The notes: generated by a model not told the origin, from the sequence alone. Positions 50,003-61,714 are shown, numbered from the stretch's first letter. The stretch is 64,000 nt of DNA from Glebionis coronaria (GCA_025667525.1 CM046881.1:500547627-500611626); one strand, 5' to 3'. A program made the numbers and translations.

Positions 50003-50618
50003 GTCTACTGAGATGATCCGCGGCTAGGTTTTCAGCTCCTTTTTTATCGCGAATTTCGATTTTAAATTCTTGGAGTAGCAAAACCCAGCGAAGAAGTCTT
50101 GGTTTGGAATCTTGCTTAGTCAACAAGTACTTCAACGCGGAATGATCGGTGTAAACGATTGTGGTGGAAAGGACAAGATAGGGGCGGAACTTTTCAAAAG
50201 CATAGACAACAGCTAAAAGCTCTTTTTCGGTTGTCGTATAATGCAATTGTGCCCCAGTCATTGTCTTGCTAGCGTAATAGATTGGTTGGAAGTGTTTGTT
50301 CACTCTTTGGCCCAAAACCGCTCCAATAGCAAAGTCACTAGCATCGCACATCAACTCGAAAGGCAGCTCCCAATTAGGGGTAACCAAGACGGGTGCCTTA
50401 GTTAGCTTATCCTTAAGCGAGTTGAAGGCTTCGATACACTCTTTGGAAAAGATAAAAGGAGTATCTTTTTCCAAGAGATGGGTCATCGGGCGAGCGATTT
50501 GAGAAAAATCTTTGATGAATCGATGGTAGAAGCCCGCATGACCAAGGAAACTTCTCACACCCTTCACGGTTGAAGGTAGAGGCAACTTAGCGATAACATC
50601 GACTTTAGCACGGTCCAC
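49956..50618 (-). pseudogene. Athila-2 end of RT and RNase H
   Basis: 220 codons from [20 protein letters not shown] through [30 protein letters not shown] and [10 protein letters not shown]. It ends in the frameshift before integrase. The upstream stop (AAA to TAA type) is at about 50630. Confidence 0.85.
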
Positions 50619-50630
50619 TTCAAGACCGGC

Positions 50631-51410
50631 TTAGGAAATTTTGTGTCCTAGCACGATGCCCTCTTTTACCATGAAATGGCATTTTTCCCAATTAAGAACA
50701 AGGCGAGTGTCTTCACACCGCTTCAGCATACGTTCTAAATTGGCAAGGCAAGCAGAGAAAGAATCGCCATAAACCGAGAAATCATCCATGAATACTTCCA
50801 TAGTGTCTTCCACCATGTCATGGAAGATAGCCATCATACACCTTTGGAACGTCCCAGGAGCATTACATAAACCAAAAGGCATGCGTTTGTAAGCAAATGT
50901 TCCATAGGGACAAGTGAATGTGGTCTTTTCTTGGTCCTTGGGATCGATGGGAATTTGAAAATACCTGGAGAAACCGTCTAAGAATCAGTAATAGTCATTA
51001 CCAGCTAGACGCTCGAGCATTTGATCCATGAAGGGAAGAGGAAAGTGGTCTTTTCTCGTGGCATCATTGAGCTTGCGATAATCAATACAAACTCTCCACC
51101 CAGTAACGAGACGAGTGGGAATCAAATCATTGTGTTCATTGGAAACAACAGTTATTCCGCCCTTCTTGGGCACACAATGAACGGGACTTACCCATGGCGA
51201 ATCCGAAATAGGGTAAATCAAGCCGGCATCAAGAAGTTTGATAACCTCTTGTTTGATGACGTCATGAATTTTAGGATTAACCCTTCTTTGGCTCTGGATT
51301 GCGGGTTTAAAGTCATCTTCCATGAGAATCTTGTGAGTACAAAAGTTCGGATCAATTCCGCGGATATCGGAAATTTTCCAAGCAATTGCCTTCTTATGAT
51401 CTTTAAGCAC
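50631..51410 (-). pseudogene. Athila-2 reverse transcriptase
   Basis: Frames 51410-50985 and 50882-50631 are in phase. One stop (TGA where Athila-1 has Cys in YYCFLDGF) lies near 50983. The active site is FMDDF. The fragment starts after another stop near 51432. Confidence 0.85.
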
Positions 51411-51434
51411 GGCGATGAGGCGAGATTTTTCTTC

Positions 51435-53771
51435 TTATTTCAAGTCCTTCGCGATGATTACAGGCGACTTCTTGTTTTCTTCAAGGAACACGTACTCGAG
51501 ATGGGGCGGCAACTCCTTAAGTTCTAAATCCGGAGGATTTTCGATGGGAGGCGTTTTCAAAGTCGGAGCATCGATAGCAATAACCGTGGGAGATGGTGGA
51601 GAAAGATTGTCTTCTTTGAGAAGGTTTTCAAAGAAATGCATGTCTTCATCCCAATCGGTGGGAGAATCGTCATTTGCTAAGTTCACATCTCCCATGGTGG
51701 CTTCAAGATCTTTCCAAAAGAAATCACTTTCTCCAAATAGAGACAGTGATGAATCAATAGAGGAAACGGTCTCAACATTGGGAAGAGAGGTAGGAATATT
51801 TTTACAAGCATCAATAAAGTGTTCTTCACAAGCCTCATCCAAAACGTCAATACAATTAACACTCTCGTATGAATAAGGTTGTTTAGACAACTTTCCCATG
51901 TTGAAGACGATTTTATCGTCGCCCACTCTCATGATAAGCTCACCGGCTTCAACATCGATGAGAGTGCGACCGGTCCTCAAGAATGGACGACCAATGATCA
52001 ATGGCACACGAGGGTCCATGTCGTAGTCAACGACAACGAAATCGGCAGGAAAAGTGAATTTGTCGACTCCTACAAAGACGTCTTCGGCTATCCCCACTAG
52101 ATAAGCAACTGTACGGTTAGCTAATTCCAAAGTCATTTTGGTGGGGACTAGCTCAGGGAGAGATAATTGCTTCCAAACGCTTAGAGGCATTAGATTAATA
52201 CTGGCACCTAGATCGGCTAGGGCCATGCAATTCTCTACTCCCGGGAAGTTACAAGGGATTAAGAAACGACCCGGATCACCAAGCTTGGTTGGCAATTTCC
52301 TTAAGAGTACTGCAGAGCAATTCTCATTAAGTTGGGTGTTAGCAATATCAAGAAGCTTCTCCTTGTCGCTAAGAAGATCTTTGAACATTTTCGCGTACTT
52401 AGGCATGTGAGCGAGAGCCTCAGCGAAGGAGATGTTAAAATTCAATTGTTTAAACATTTTGAGAAAGTTCGAAACCTGAATATCATCCTTGCTTTTGAGC
52501 TTCTCTTTCCTCAACCTAGATGGATAAGGTATATCGGAAGAAGAGGAAGGCTTTGGGAGAATAGGATCACTCACATCCTTGGGTGGAGGAGGGGTAGGAG
52601 TAAGAGGTGGAGAAATTGGGGAAGTAGAAGGATGAGGAATAAGAGCAGGTGACTCGTTCTCCTTAGTCACAATCACCGGTGGAGGTATAGGAAGCTCGGG
52701 TTCCTTGGTACCTTTGCCACTGCGAGTGGTGATTGCTTTCATCTCCCCTCTTGGATTCGCAACGGTGTTACTCGGAAGAGTACCCGAAGAAGAGGGTTGA
52801 TTACCTTGGAAGAAACTAGCCATCATATTCTTTAAGTTATTCGTTTGACTATCCAAAGTGTTTCTCATATCAGCTCTCAGATCGTTCCCTTGTTTCACCA
52901 AGTCTGCTTTCAAGTTGAGCACTTCCCGCTGAAGATTTCCCACGATCACATCGTTAGTCCCCATGTAGGTTTCCACTTCTTGGTGTAAAGCGGTGGGTTG
53001 GTTGGGAGGATCATTGTATGCGGGTGGTTGATAAGCAGGTTGCTGGTAAACTTGGTTGTTTCTTTGAGGTGGATATGGTTGTTTGTGAGGTGGTATGTAT
53101 GGTGTACGAGGTTGTTGTTGTTGTTGAGGAGGGTGATTGAGGTTTTGTTGTTGGTTTGGGTTGTTTGGAGGAAAACCGGGTGGTGAGAGATAGTTGTTCG
53201 AACGGTAGCTAAGCAGGTTGCGGTCACCTTGAGGACGAGCTTGATAAGCGGGTTGAGGATAGGTACCGTATGCTGCATTCACATTCTCAGAAGGGTAGTC
53301 TTGGGTGGCAGTACAAGTGGTGTAAGAGTGAGGACCCCCGCATATCTCACATGGTTGGCTGACAGCATTGACTTGAGCGTCTTTAGCGTTTTTAGCGTTG
53401 ATGTTGTTGGTGTTGCTGGCGGTTTGGGTAGCAAGCGATTCAAGAAGCGCAGTGATTTTGTCAAGTCGCTTATCGCTGTCACTAGTACTAGCACTAGCGA
53501 CATTGGTCCAAACACTCTTGGTTTGCACACGAGACTTATTCTCAATGACATCCCAAGCAGCATTGGAAGTCTTAGCCAAAAGATTACCCCCCGAGGCACT
53601 GTTTAGTAAATCTTGGTCATTCATGCTTAAATCATTATAAAAAGTATTAATTTGGTGCACTTTGGTAAAACCATGTTGTGGGCATTTTCTTAAAAGATTT
53701 TTGAAACGGTCCCAAGATTCACTAAACGACTCATCGTACTTTTGTTCAAAATTGATAATTTCATTCCGCAA
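51435..53771 (-). pseudogene. Athila-2 gag C-terminus and protease
   Basis: 778 codons: rest of gag (WDRFKNLLRKCPQHGF), short zinc finger CEICGGPHSYTTC, Pro/Gln-rich linker, [11 protein letters not shown], and protease with [11 protein letters not shown]. From [14 protein letters not shown] onward it is very close to Athila-1; before that it is strongly diverged. Confidence 0.85.
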
Positions 53772-53798
53772 AGCGGTAGTACGAGAGGGTGGGAAAAA

Positions 53799-54305
53799 TT
53801 AGTTGATAAACTTGGTCTCCAAATCCGTCCACGAAAGAATACTCTGTGGCGGTTCCTTAGCAAGCCAATGTCGGGCTTGTCCCTCTAAAGAAAAGGGAAA
53901 AAGTTGTAAACGGATTACCTCTTGTGGAACGCCATTGAATTTGACCGTATTGGTGAGTTGCAAGAATCTCTTGATGTGGTCATGTGGATCATCAATGGTA
54001 CGCCCCAAGAATGGTTGAGCAGAGACCATCTGGATAAAACCGGATTTGAGCTCAAAGTTGTTGGCTGCAATCACGGGTATGACAATTGGATCATTGTTGC
54101 CGTCTACATGTGCTTGCAGAAGTTCAATCATCGGCCGATTATCCGGTAGAGGTTCATTGTTGTTGTTATTATTGTTGTTGAAAGGTGGGTTGTTGTTATT
54201 ATTATTATTGTTTTGAGGTGGGTTATTGTTGTTGTTTTGTACACCGGCCATGTCTAAGTTTTCGAGAGGCTCGGGCTCTTGATAAGACGTGGATCGGGTA
54301 CGCAT
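53799..54305 (-). pseudogene. Athila-2 gag N-terminus
   Basis: Starts [20 protein letters not shown] with Asn runs, as in Athila-1, then a different gag core (AQPFLGRTIDDPHDHIKRFL). It ends at a TAA after KFIN and is in phase with the next fragment. The start codon is shared with Athila-1. Confidence 0.85.
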
Positions 54306-54499
54306 GCACCTACAAAAGAACTAACAAGGCAAAAACAAAGCAAAAATATTTTTGATTTTTATGTTTTTTAATTTTTAGGATTTTTGAAAATTTTATATTT
54401 TTTTGTGTTTTTGAAATTTTTTATGAAAAAGTAACGTTCACGGTGAACGGATCCCAAAATCCAAGTTCTCACAAAAAACTGTTGATCTTAACGAGAAAA
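54306..54499 (-). other. Athila-2 untranslated leader
   Basis: AT-rich leader with AAAAATTTT-type stretches, matching Athila-1. Confidence 0.6.
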
Positions 54500-54515
54500 G
54501 CCGACAGCGGCGCCA
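54500..54515 (-). promoter_or_regulatory. Athila-2 primer-binding site
   Basis: Minus strand TGGCGCCGCTGTCGGC, two bases after the 5' LTR. Confidence 0.8.
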
Positions 54516-54517
54516 TT

Positions 54518-56173
54518 TGATACTTAGTATTTGTATGGGTTCAGATTTTAATCTCGGTATCCTCTCGAATTGATTACAGCTCAAAGTGGAAAGATTGTTC
54601 TTGGTGACAAATAGGGGGATTGGGTTTTCTATTCTACTAAAGGTTTAAATGCACTAAGATGTAAACTTAAACTAAAAGCAATTAATTTAATAGCAATTAA
54701 TAAAACTTGAATTAAAATTTAAGTATTAAAAAGAAACATTAAATAGCACTAAACTCTGATTTGAAATACTCAAAAGAAAAATTGATTCGGAAGTTTCTAC
54801 TTTACCCTTGATCCGGAAGTCTTGATCCAGAAATTTGGTTCGGAACTCTTCCGAATGAACCCTCTGGTTCGGAACTTTCTTGATCCGGAACTCTTCCGGA
54901 TGAACTCCTTGATTCGGAAGTCTTCCGAGTGAACAAGCTTGATTCGGAACTCTCTAATTCGGGAGTTTATTCGGAAGTTTATTCGGAACTTTTAAACAAA
55001 ACTGATTCGGAACTTTTGAAAAACCATTCATTCGGAACTTTTAAACTGATTCGGAACTTTTGAAAAACCATTCATTCGGAACTTTTAAACTGATTCGGAA
55101 CTTTTGAAAAACCATTCATTCGGAACTTTTAAACTGATTCGGAACTTTTGAAAACCCATTCATTCGGAACTTTTAAAAGACTTCATTCGGAACAAATTGA
55201 TTCAGAACTTTTTAATACAAATTGATTCGGAACTTATAAATGAACTGATTCGGAACTTTTCACTAAGATGCTTCACTCGGAACTTTTGTGCTCATTCGGA
55301 ACCTGGAAAAACTTAAGAACAGTGGGCGACAGAAGAACAGGGGAACACGATTTCAAGCCAAAATCCACCAAGTGTTTAACCAAAACTTAAACTAAACTAA
55401 TGCCTAATCATCTACTAACCATAAACATCAAATCCCATCAATAAAAACATAAAACCCAATAACTTTTAAAAATCAAAATCAACCAAATAAGAATTTTAAC
55501 TTTGAATCAAAAGGATGAAGATGAACAAGATGAAATGAAGGATTAAATTGATAGATTAATGTTTATACAATCAAAAGACAAAGATTAAACTACAAGATTG
55601 GGAAAAACAAGAATCAAAATCACCAAACACACTAATGGTGTTGGTGATGTGATGCCTACGAACAGAAAAAGAGAGAAAAAGGGAAAAATGAAAAACTCCA
55701 TGAAAAGTGTGAAGAGAATTCTTTATATAGGTGTTCCCTTTGGTTGGTGAGTGGGATTTCTCCCTTTCTTCTTGTCTTCTCGTCTTTTCAGAAAAGTCGA
55801 CGTTTTCGATTCTGATTCGGGATTTGTTGACGATTAAATTCAACTCGTCTTTTAATTTCTTCGTTTAATAAACTTGAGTTTCTTCGACATATGTAAATCT
55901 TCAATCTTTGGTCATTTTCTTCGATAAATCTTCAAATAGGCCCAGTGACTTCAAATGTTTTGCATCTCTTGGACAATAGACTTCGTCTTGAGCCTTTTTC
56001 TTCGATAAAACCCGTGCAATCCCATATTTTCTTCAATATTCATCCGGTTAACTCTGAAAACATAATAAACACAAAACCACGCATAATTCCAAACAAATGA
56101 TATTAAATACGCGTTTTGGTCTCGTTTTAGCCAGAATTAAGTGGAAAAAGGATGGGTGTTTACACACCTATCA
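54518..56173 (-). repeat. Athila-2 5' LTR
   Basis: 1656 bp, sense TGATAGGTGTG...AAGTATCA. TATA box CTATATAAAG at 55721-55730 (minus), array at 54775-55300 downstream of it. U3 is clearly related to that of Athila-1 (shared GGTGTG-AAACACCCATCC and GCGTGGTTT). Confidence 0.92.
54775..55300 (-). repeat. Athila-2 5' LTR array of GTTCCGAAT words
   Basis: Same array as in the 3' LTR (36545-37105), with a few substitutions. Confidence 0.88.
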
Positions 56174-56178
56174 GACTC

Positions 56179-56577
56179 CAAGTTGCTCATGTCAGCTTCT
56201 ATTGGACTATCCTGATTTGGAAAAAGATCTTCAAGATAGTTTCCCAAGGAGACAACATTGGTTAGTGAAGGAGCTGAATGAAAATCTGATGAATTTGGAC
56301 CTCCATGTCTGGGTATTCTACTTCCACTGCTTGATAAAGTGATAGGTGAAGAAAAGAGTGGGGTTACTCTTTCTTTCTCATAAGTATCATTCAACATTGG
56401 TTCTTCAACAGCAAGGGAAACATTTGGTCCAGCAGGGGAATCCATGATTCCACTGCTTTCATCCATTCCATTGCTTTCTGGATTTGACTTAGCAGGGGAA
56501 GAGATTGGCTGCTCCTTCTTTTGAGAGATGTCATCTTCTTCATCCATTCCTGTAGCAACATCATCAATGGGAAACAA
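56179..56577 (-). pseudogene. Copia-A integrase-RT linker, 5' part
   Basis: Acidic and Ser/Pro-rich minus-strand frame (MDEEDDISQKKEQPISSPAK) with two SPA tripeptides from the AGCAGGGG word (56430, 56490). It is cut by Athila-2 and resumes at 36303. It is out of phase with the integrase fragment, so a frameshift lies between. Confidence 0.55.
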
Positions 56578-56671
56578 TGAAGGTGTACCTCATTGGTGGA
56601 TTCTCCAAAGCAATTGGTTCTTTTGTACCTGAAATGTTAGTATTCTCCAAAGCAACAGGAACATAATTCAT

Positions 56672-58033
56672 TTATTTAGAAAGTACTTCAATGTCAAAGA
56701 ACCAATCAGGACTGGTTTGTACATCTTTAGGCTTGTCTTCAAGAAAATATCCATGAAGATTTTCTGTCACTTTGCTTGTCTTCTTGTTGAAGACCCTATA
56801 TCCTTTGTTGTTCAATGAGTAACCTACAAAATACCAATCATCCTCTTTTTCATTGAATTTACCTAAATTGTCAATAGTGTTCAGAATGATCACATGACAT
56901 CCAAATGGTCTAAAAAAGTCAATCAAAGGGGGTCTGCCATTGAATAGCTGATAAGGAGTCTTGTTGTGTGCCTTTACCACCAAGGCCCTGTTTTGAACAT
57001 AACAAGCAGTGCTAATAGCTTTAGCCCAAAATATCACTAGAAGCTTAGAGTCAGATAACATGGTTCTTGCAGCTTCTATCAGTGTTCTGTTTCTTCTTTC
57101 TACAACTCCATTTTACTGAGGAGTCTTGGCTATGCTGTATTCCCTCCTTATGCCTTTGTTTGTGAAAAAAGTGTCCAGCTCCTTGTTTCTGAACTCACCA
57201 CCATTGTCTGATCTAATGGTCACCACCTTCATGCTTTTGGAAATTTCAATCTGAGTAATGAAGTCTTTGAGTACACCTGCTGTGTCACTCTTTTTAGACA
57301 AAACGAATGTCCATTTGAACCTAGAAAAATCATCAGTGATCATTAGGCAGTACCATTTCTTCTTTATGCTTGCCACAGAAGTGGGACCAAAAAGGTCCAT
57401 ATGCATCAATTCTAATGGCTTGGTGGTGGACTGAATATGTTTGGATTTGCAAGAGGCTCTGTGTTGCTTCCCCTTCAGGCAGGTAACACAAGTATAATCA
57501 TTGGCAAAGGTCTTGGAAGGAAGACCATGAACAAGATTGAACTTTACCAACTTGTTCATATTCTTGAAGTTAAGATGATCAAGTCTTCTGTGCCATTTCT
57601 TGCATTCATCAACTGATGCTTTGGCAATGAAACAGTTCTCATTGTCTTGAAGAATGATGTCTTTTAGGTCAATGGTGTACATGTTCTTCTGTCTTGGTGT
57701 TCTGAGCACAATAGGAGTGTTTGGTGGTAAAACAAACTCCTTTCCCAACACCAGGCACTCAGTATCAGTGAAGAGGACAAAGTTCTTGTTGTCAGTTATC
57801 TGGGACACACTAAAGAGGTTGTACTTTAGCTCTTTCACCAAGTAGACATTATTAAATGTCATTCCATTAGTAAAAATGGTTCCTTTCCTTGTAATTGTCC
57901 CATGCCCATCTCCAAATGAGACACCATCATTCATGTAAAGGAACAAAATTAGACAGATAAGATTTATGCCAGTCATGCTCCTTAAACATCCATTGTCCCA
58001 ATAGGCTTTATCATTCCTGGTCTGCTTAGTCAC
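56672..58033 (-). pseudogene. Copia-A protease end and integrase
   Basis: Fragments 58033-57113 and 57061-56672, in phase with a stop after the integrase KTPQ (CAA to TAA type). Protease site reads YWDNGCLRSMTG where the family has a D-S-G; the Ser to Asn change would weaken it. Pre-integrase zinc HKx motif (WHRRLDHLNFKNMNKLV and CVTCLKGKQH), integrase core LMHMDLFGPTS, ITDDFSRFKW and RSDNGGEF. The second part holds VQNRALVVKAHNKTPYQLF and FVGYSLNNKGYRVFN of the C-terminal domain. Confidence 0.85.
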
Positions 58034-58175
58034 CTGAAAAAAGACAACCAGTTTAGTTTCTCTTGGGAACCCAAGCCATTACTAACTCGGATCTACCTCG
58101 TGTATTAATGTAAGATAACTTGTCAAAGACTAAAGATACACCATTGGATGGAGTACCCCTTTTGGGTACCCAAAC

Positions 58176-58634
58176 CTAACGAGCTGAGGCTTTCACAGCT
58201 TTTCCCCATCTACCCATGTTTCTAGAGGGCAAAACTTTGCCAGCAGGGGATACCCTAAACTTAACAGAGGAATCCCTATGCTTAGCAGAGGGAACCCCTC
58301 TTTTGTTTTGTCCTCTATAGGTGCGTTGGTAGGGTCTTTGGCCAGATGTATATGCAGTATGAGATGTTGGTTTGATCACATGAGAGCTAGATTTGGAACA
58401 TGCATCATTTATCTTTCTTAAAGCAGGAACAACATACTTATCAGAAACCTTATTTCTCAAAGCAGGGGGAACATATTTAGCAGGGGAAAAAGATTTTGCC
58501 CCTGCATTCAATAGAATGGCTTTTGGTTGCATTTCCTTTAAAGGATTTGCAGCCACCATTTCCATGGGTGCTTGACACTCTTGATAGATGTGATCAAAAC
58601 TGCCACAAGTGAAACAAGATTTGGTGTTCTTCAC
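58176..58634 (-). pseudogene. Copia-A second zinc-knuckle region
   Basis: 152 codons starting MKNTKSCFTCGSFDHIYQEC, a complete CX2CX4HX4C knuckle, then a basic tail with SPAKYVPPALRNK and SPAGKVLPSRN. It lies between gag coiled coil and protease, as in the Anthemideae Copia family. Out of phase with the protease fragment. Confidence 0.65.
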
Positions 58635-58833
58635 AAATTCCTCTCTTAATTGATGAGACTTTTGGTTGTTCTAGTTCCTTTGATTACCTCTAATAGGTAT
58701 ATACATGCCAGCATATTTAACAATGGTTTTAAGAGGTTTTGGTGCTGAATCAGATCTGCTAGAGGTTCTAGATGAACTACTTTTAGAACTGGAGTCACTT
58801 CCAAATAATCCTTCTCTTGAAAAGAAAACAGGG

Positions 58834-60682
58834 TAATAACTGGTTTTCACTTAGTTATGAAAGTTCGTTGTTCCGATCTTTTCGAATTGATTACTAGTAG
58901 AAAGTGCAACTCAGTCGTTCTTGGTGGAAAAATAAGAAAGGTTTGATTATCTATTTTAATCTAAAAGTAAAAATGTCGTTGAGTAAATAAATAAAAATGA
59001 AAGCTCGAAAACTTAAACTAAAAATGAAGACTTTAAAGATTTGAAAGTAAATGATTAAAACTTATAAAAATGTAAACTTTAAAGATTAAATTAAAACAAG
59101 ACAAGTTAAAATAATTCTAAGTAAAAAGGCGGGAAAAATTGAAGTTCAAAAACTGGAAATACAAAATCTTATCCCGAATAATTCTTCTGCTGACTATCCG
59201 GAATATTAAACTTCTGGGGCTTATCCGGAATAATTAAACCTTATCCGGAATCAGTTTCTGCTCCTTATCCGGAATGCCAAATCGACCCCTTATTCTGAAT
59301 GTTTGAACTTGAGGTTATCCGGAATAAAGTTTAACAGCTTATCCGGAATAACGTGACTTCGAAGGCTTATCCTGAATCCATATCTACAGCTTATCCGGAA
59401 TGGAAATAAAGGCCTTATCCGGAATAAATGAAGGTGCAGCTTATCCGGAATAATACTCGTACAGCTATCCGGAATCCGCCTTCTTTGGGTTATCCAGAAT
59501 AAATGAAATATAGCTTATCCGGAATAACTTTGGATGCTTATCCCGAATAACTGAAGTGTGGCTTATCCTGAATAAATGTAAACTAAGAGCTTATCCGGAA
59601 TAAGCTATTATGAAGCTTATCCGGAAAGTGGTGGCGACAGTTATCCGAAAAAAGAGGGTTTGGTACCTCTTATCCGGAATATAGGGTACTTGACAGATTT
59701 CGGAACAAGAAAAACTTAGCAATAAGCAAAAATAAGCCAAAAATCAATAAGCACTTTACCAAAAGCTAAACCAAAATGATTTTAGAAAAAGGTGAATAAG
59801 CTAGAATTTAAAAACTTTTAAAACACTAAATAAGCTAGAAATCAAAAAGCACTTTTTATCAAGAAAATTAAACTTATTTTTAAGAACTATTAAGCATCAA
59901 GATTAAGAAAATAAGTACTTAAATATAGAGACTTTTAAGATCACCAATTCAATAAGCACAATCAAATAAGCTACACAATCAAACCATCAACAATATTAAA
60001 ATTAACTACATGATTATCAAGATTAAGAAAAAGATTAAGAAAGGTAGAATGAGAATTAAGGAAATAAGCTTGATTGATTAAAGATTAATTATCAAAATAT
60101 TACAAGATTAATGTAAAGATTCAATAAACTTGAAAGGAAAACTAGAGAAAAACACACTTAAAAACTAAAAATTAACTACAACTCCTAAAAACTAACCACC
60201 TAACACTCTCCTAATGACATATTAGGAGGATATTTATAGGAGGTGGGGAGATTAAGTGCTTAAGCTTTCTTCTTTCTTTCTTCTCGTCTCGACTCGATTT
60301 AATCTCTTTGTCTTTCTCGACGTCGTCTCGGGATTTGTCGATATAAATTGAACTTGTCTTATAATTTTCTTCTATAATTAGACTTGAGTTCTTCGACTTC
60401 ATTAAACTTTCGTCTTTAGACTTCTTCTTCGATAAATCTTCAGAATAGGTCTTGGACTTCCGTTCTTTTTGCATTCTCGATCTTTCGACTTCGTCTTTAG
60501 TATTTTTCTTCGATAAAAGCCCGTGATAGCCCATGTTTTCTTCCTTTTGCATCTTTTGGTCCTAAAACACAATAAAAACATAAACCACGCATAATTCCGA
60601 CTTTTACGACATAAAATACACGTTTTGGTCTTGTTATTATTAGAAATAAGTAGTAAAAGGATAAGTGTTTTCACACTTATTA
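58834..60682 (-). mobile_element. Solo LTR of an Athila-like element
   Basis: 1849 bp flanked by a perfect duplication CAGGG (58829-58833, 60683-60687), with no internal domain. Sense start TAATAAGTGTGAAAACAC matches TGATAGGTGTGAAAACAC of Athila-1, and the sense end CCAGTTATTA matches CAGTTATTA. TATA box at 60231-60238 and an array at 59160-59700. Left by recombination between two LTRs of a once complete element. Confidence 0.88.
59160..59700 (-). repeat. Solo LTR array of TATTCCGGATAA words
   Basis: About 25 copies of cttatccggaata on the plus strand, spaced 20-35 bp; sense TATTCCGGATAAG. Same position relative to TATA as in the Athila LTRs. Confidence 0.88.
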
Positions 60683-60687
60683 CAGGG

Positions 60688-61440
60688 TTATCTATTTTCC
60701 ACTGTTTTAAAGCAATTTTTTTCCTTTTCAAAATCCCTAACAGCACTGGTTTTCATTAGAGGTTCCTCTATTTCTAGATTCTTTGGTATGTAGGCATTTA
60801 AGTCAAACTCAATGTCCTCCTGCTTTTTAAAACAAGGGAGACCAGTCCAAGAAAGATCTTTCCTAGGAATGGGTCCATGTATATTAGCAGGTGGTGGTTG
60901 AATTGTAGCATGTTCATTTTTGACTCCAAAGCCTGTTTTGTCACTTGGAGATTGTCCAACTTCAACTGCCTTAGTGAGATCTTTAGATGCTTTGCCAAAA
61001 TTTTCAACTGTTTGCTCATCTATTTTTTTTGTTAGATCTAAAGACTTTTAATTCAGCAGTTAATTCCTTAATGAAATCATCTTTTTCTCTAGCATATCTT
61101 TCTAATATGCCAATGTGATCTCTATAATAATTTTCTCTTTGTTTATATTCTCTTATGGTGGACTCTAGCTATTCTAGAGCGCATTTGTAGTTGTCTAAAT
61201 CATTATCACAATTTATGTAATCAACTTTTAGTTTTCTTATTTGATCATTTAATGACTCAGCATTTTTTTCTACAAGCTTTGGTACAATATGAATCATCAT
61301 ATACCTCATTGTCTGAAGTAGATGCTGACATACCCATAAGAGCAAACTCTTCCTCTTTCACTTCAACAACTAGAGCTTGATTCCTTTCAACACCTTATGT
61401 CATAGCACTCCAATCCCATTCACCTGCTCCATCTATTCCT
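60688..61440 (-). pseudogene. Copia-A post-gag coiled-coil region
   Basis: Broken frames encode helix-prone charged sequence on the minus strand (SLNDQIRKLKVDYINCDND near 61240; YAREKDDFIKELTAELK near 61080) and a conserved-looking tail near 60850-60720. At least one nonsense codon and frameshift. Corresponds to the long coiled-coil segment between gag and protease. Confidence 0.5.
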
Positions 61441-61714
61441 TGCATGGCTACCATAGCCTTAGTCCCAGAATCCTCATCCCTGCTTTCCTTCCTATAGCTG
61501 CTTCCATTCTTTGGTCCTCTGCATCCCCTAGCAAAGTGGCCTTTCTTGCCACAGTTGTATCATTCCACCTTTGATTTGTCAAATCCAGCTACATCAGAAG
61601 GATTAATGGAAATCTTTTTCCCATATTTCTTATAAAATCTATTGGCTCTCATTCTAAGTAGAGCCATATTCCACTTGATGTTCATCTCCTCCAGTCATTG
61701 CTTACTGATTTGAT
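61441..61714 (-). pseudogene. Copia-A gag zinc knuckle
   Basis: Reads VE-stop-YNCGKKGHFARGCRGPKN: the first Cys of the CX2CX4HX4C knuckle is replaced by TGA (61560-61562). Upstream NIKWNMALLRMRANRFYKK is the conserved segment between gag and knuckle. Confidence 0.75.

Larger units (their letters stand above)
36309..56173 (-). mobile_element. Athila-2: degraded Athila-type Gypsy retrotransposon
   Basis: Minus strand; perfect target duplication GACTC (36304-36308, 56174-56178). 5' LTR 54518-56173; 3' LTR 36309-46675, split by LARD-2. About 11.15 kb of its own sequence. The polyprotein is broken by four in-frame stops and one frameshift. LTR divergence is about 2 percent by eye, older than Athila-1. 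Pol is very close to Athila-1, but the gag is quite different. Confidence 0.93.

Noticed and set aside
58834..60682. The 1.85-kb insertion as an independent DNA transposon because of its TAATAA...TTATTA ends
   Set aside because: The TATA box, U3 words and both ends match Athila LTRs, and the duplication is 5 bp, as for Gypsy integrases.
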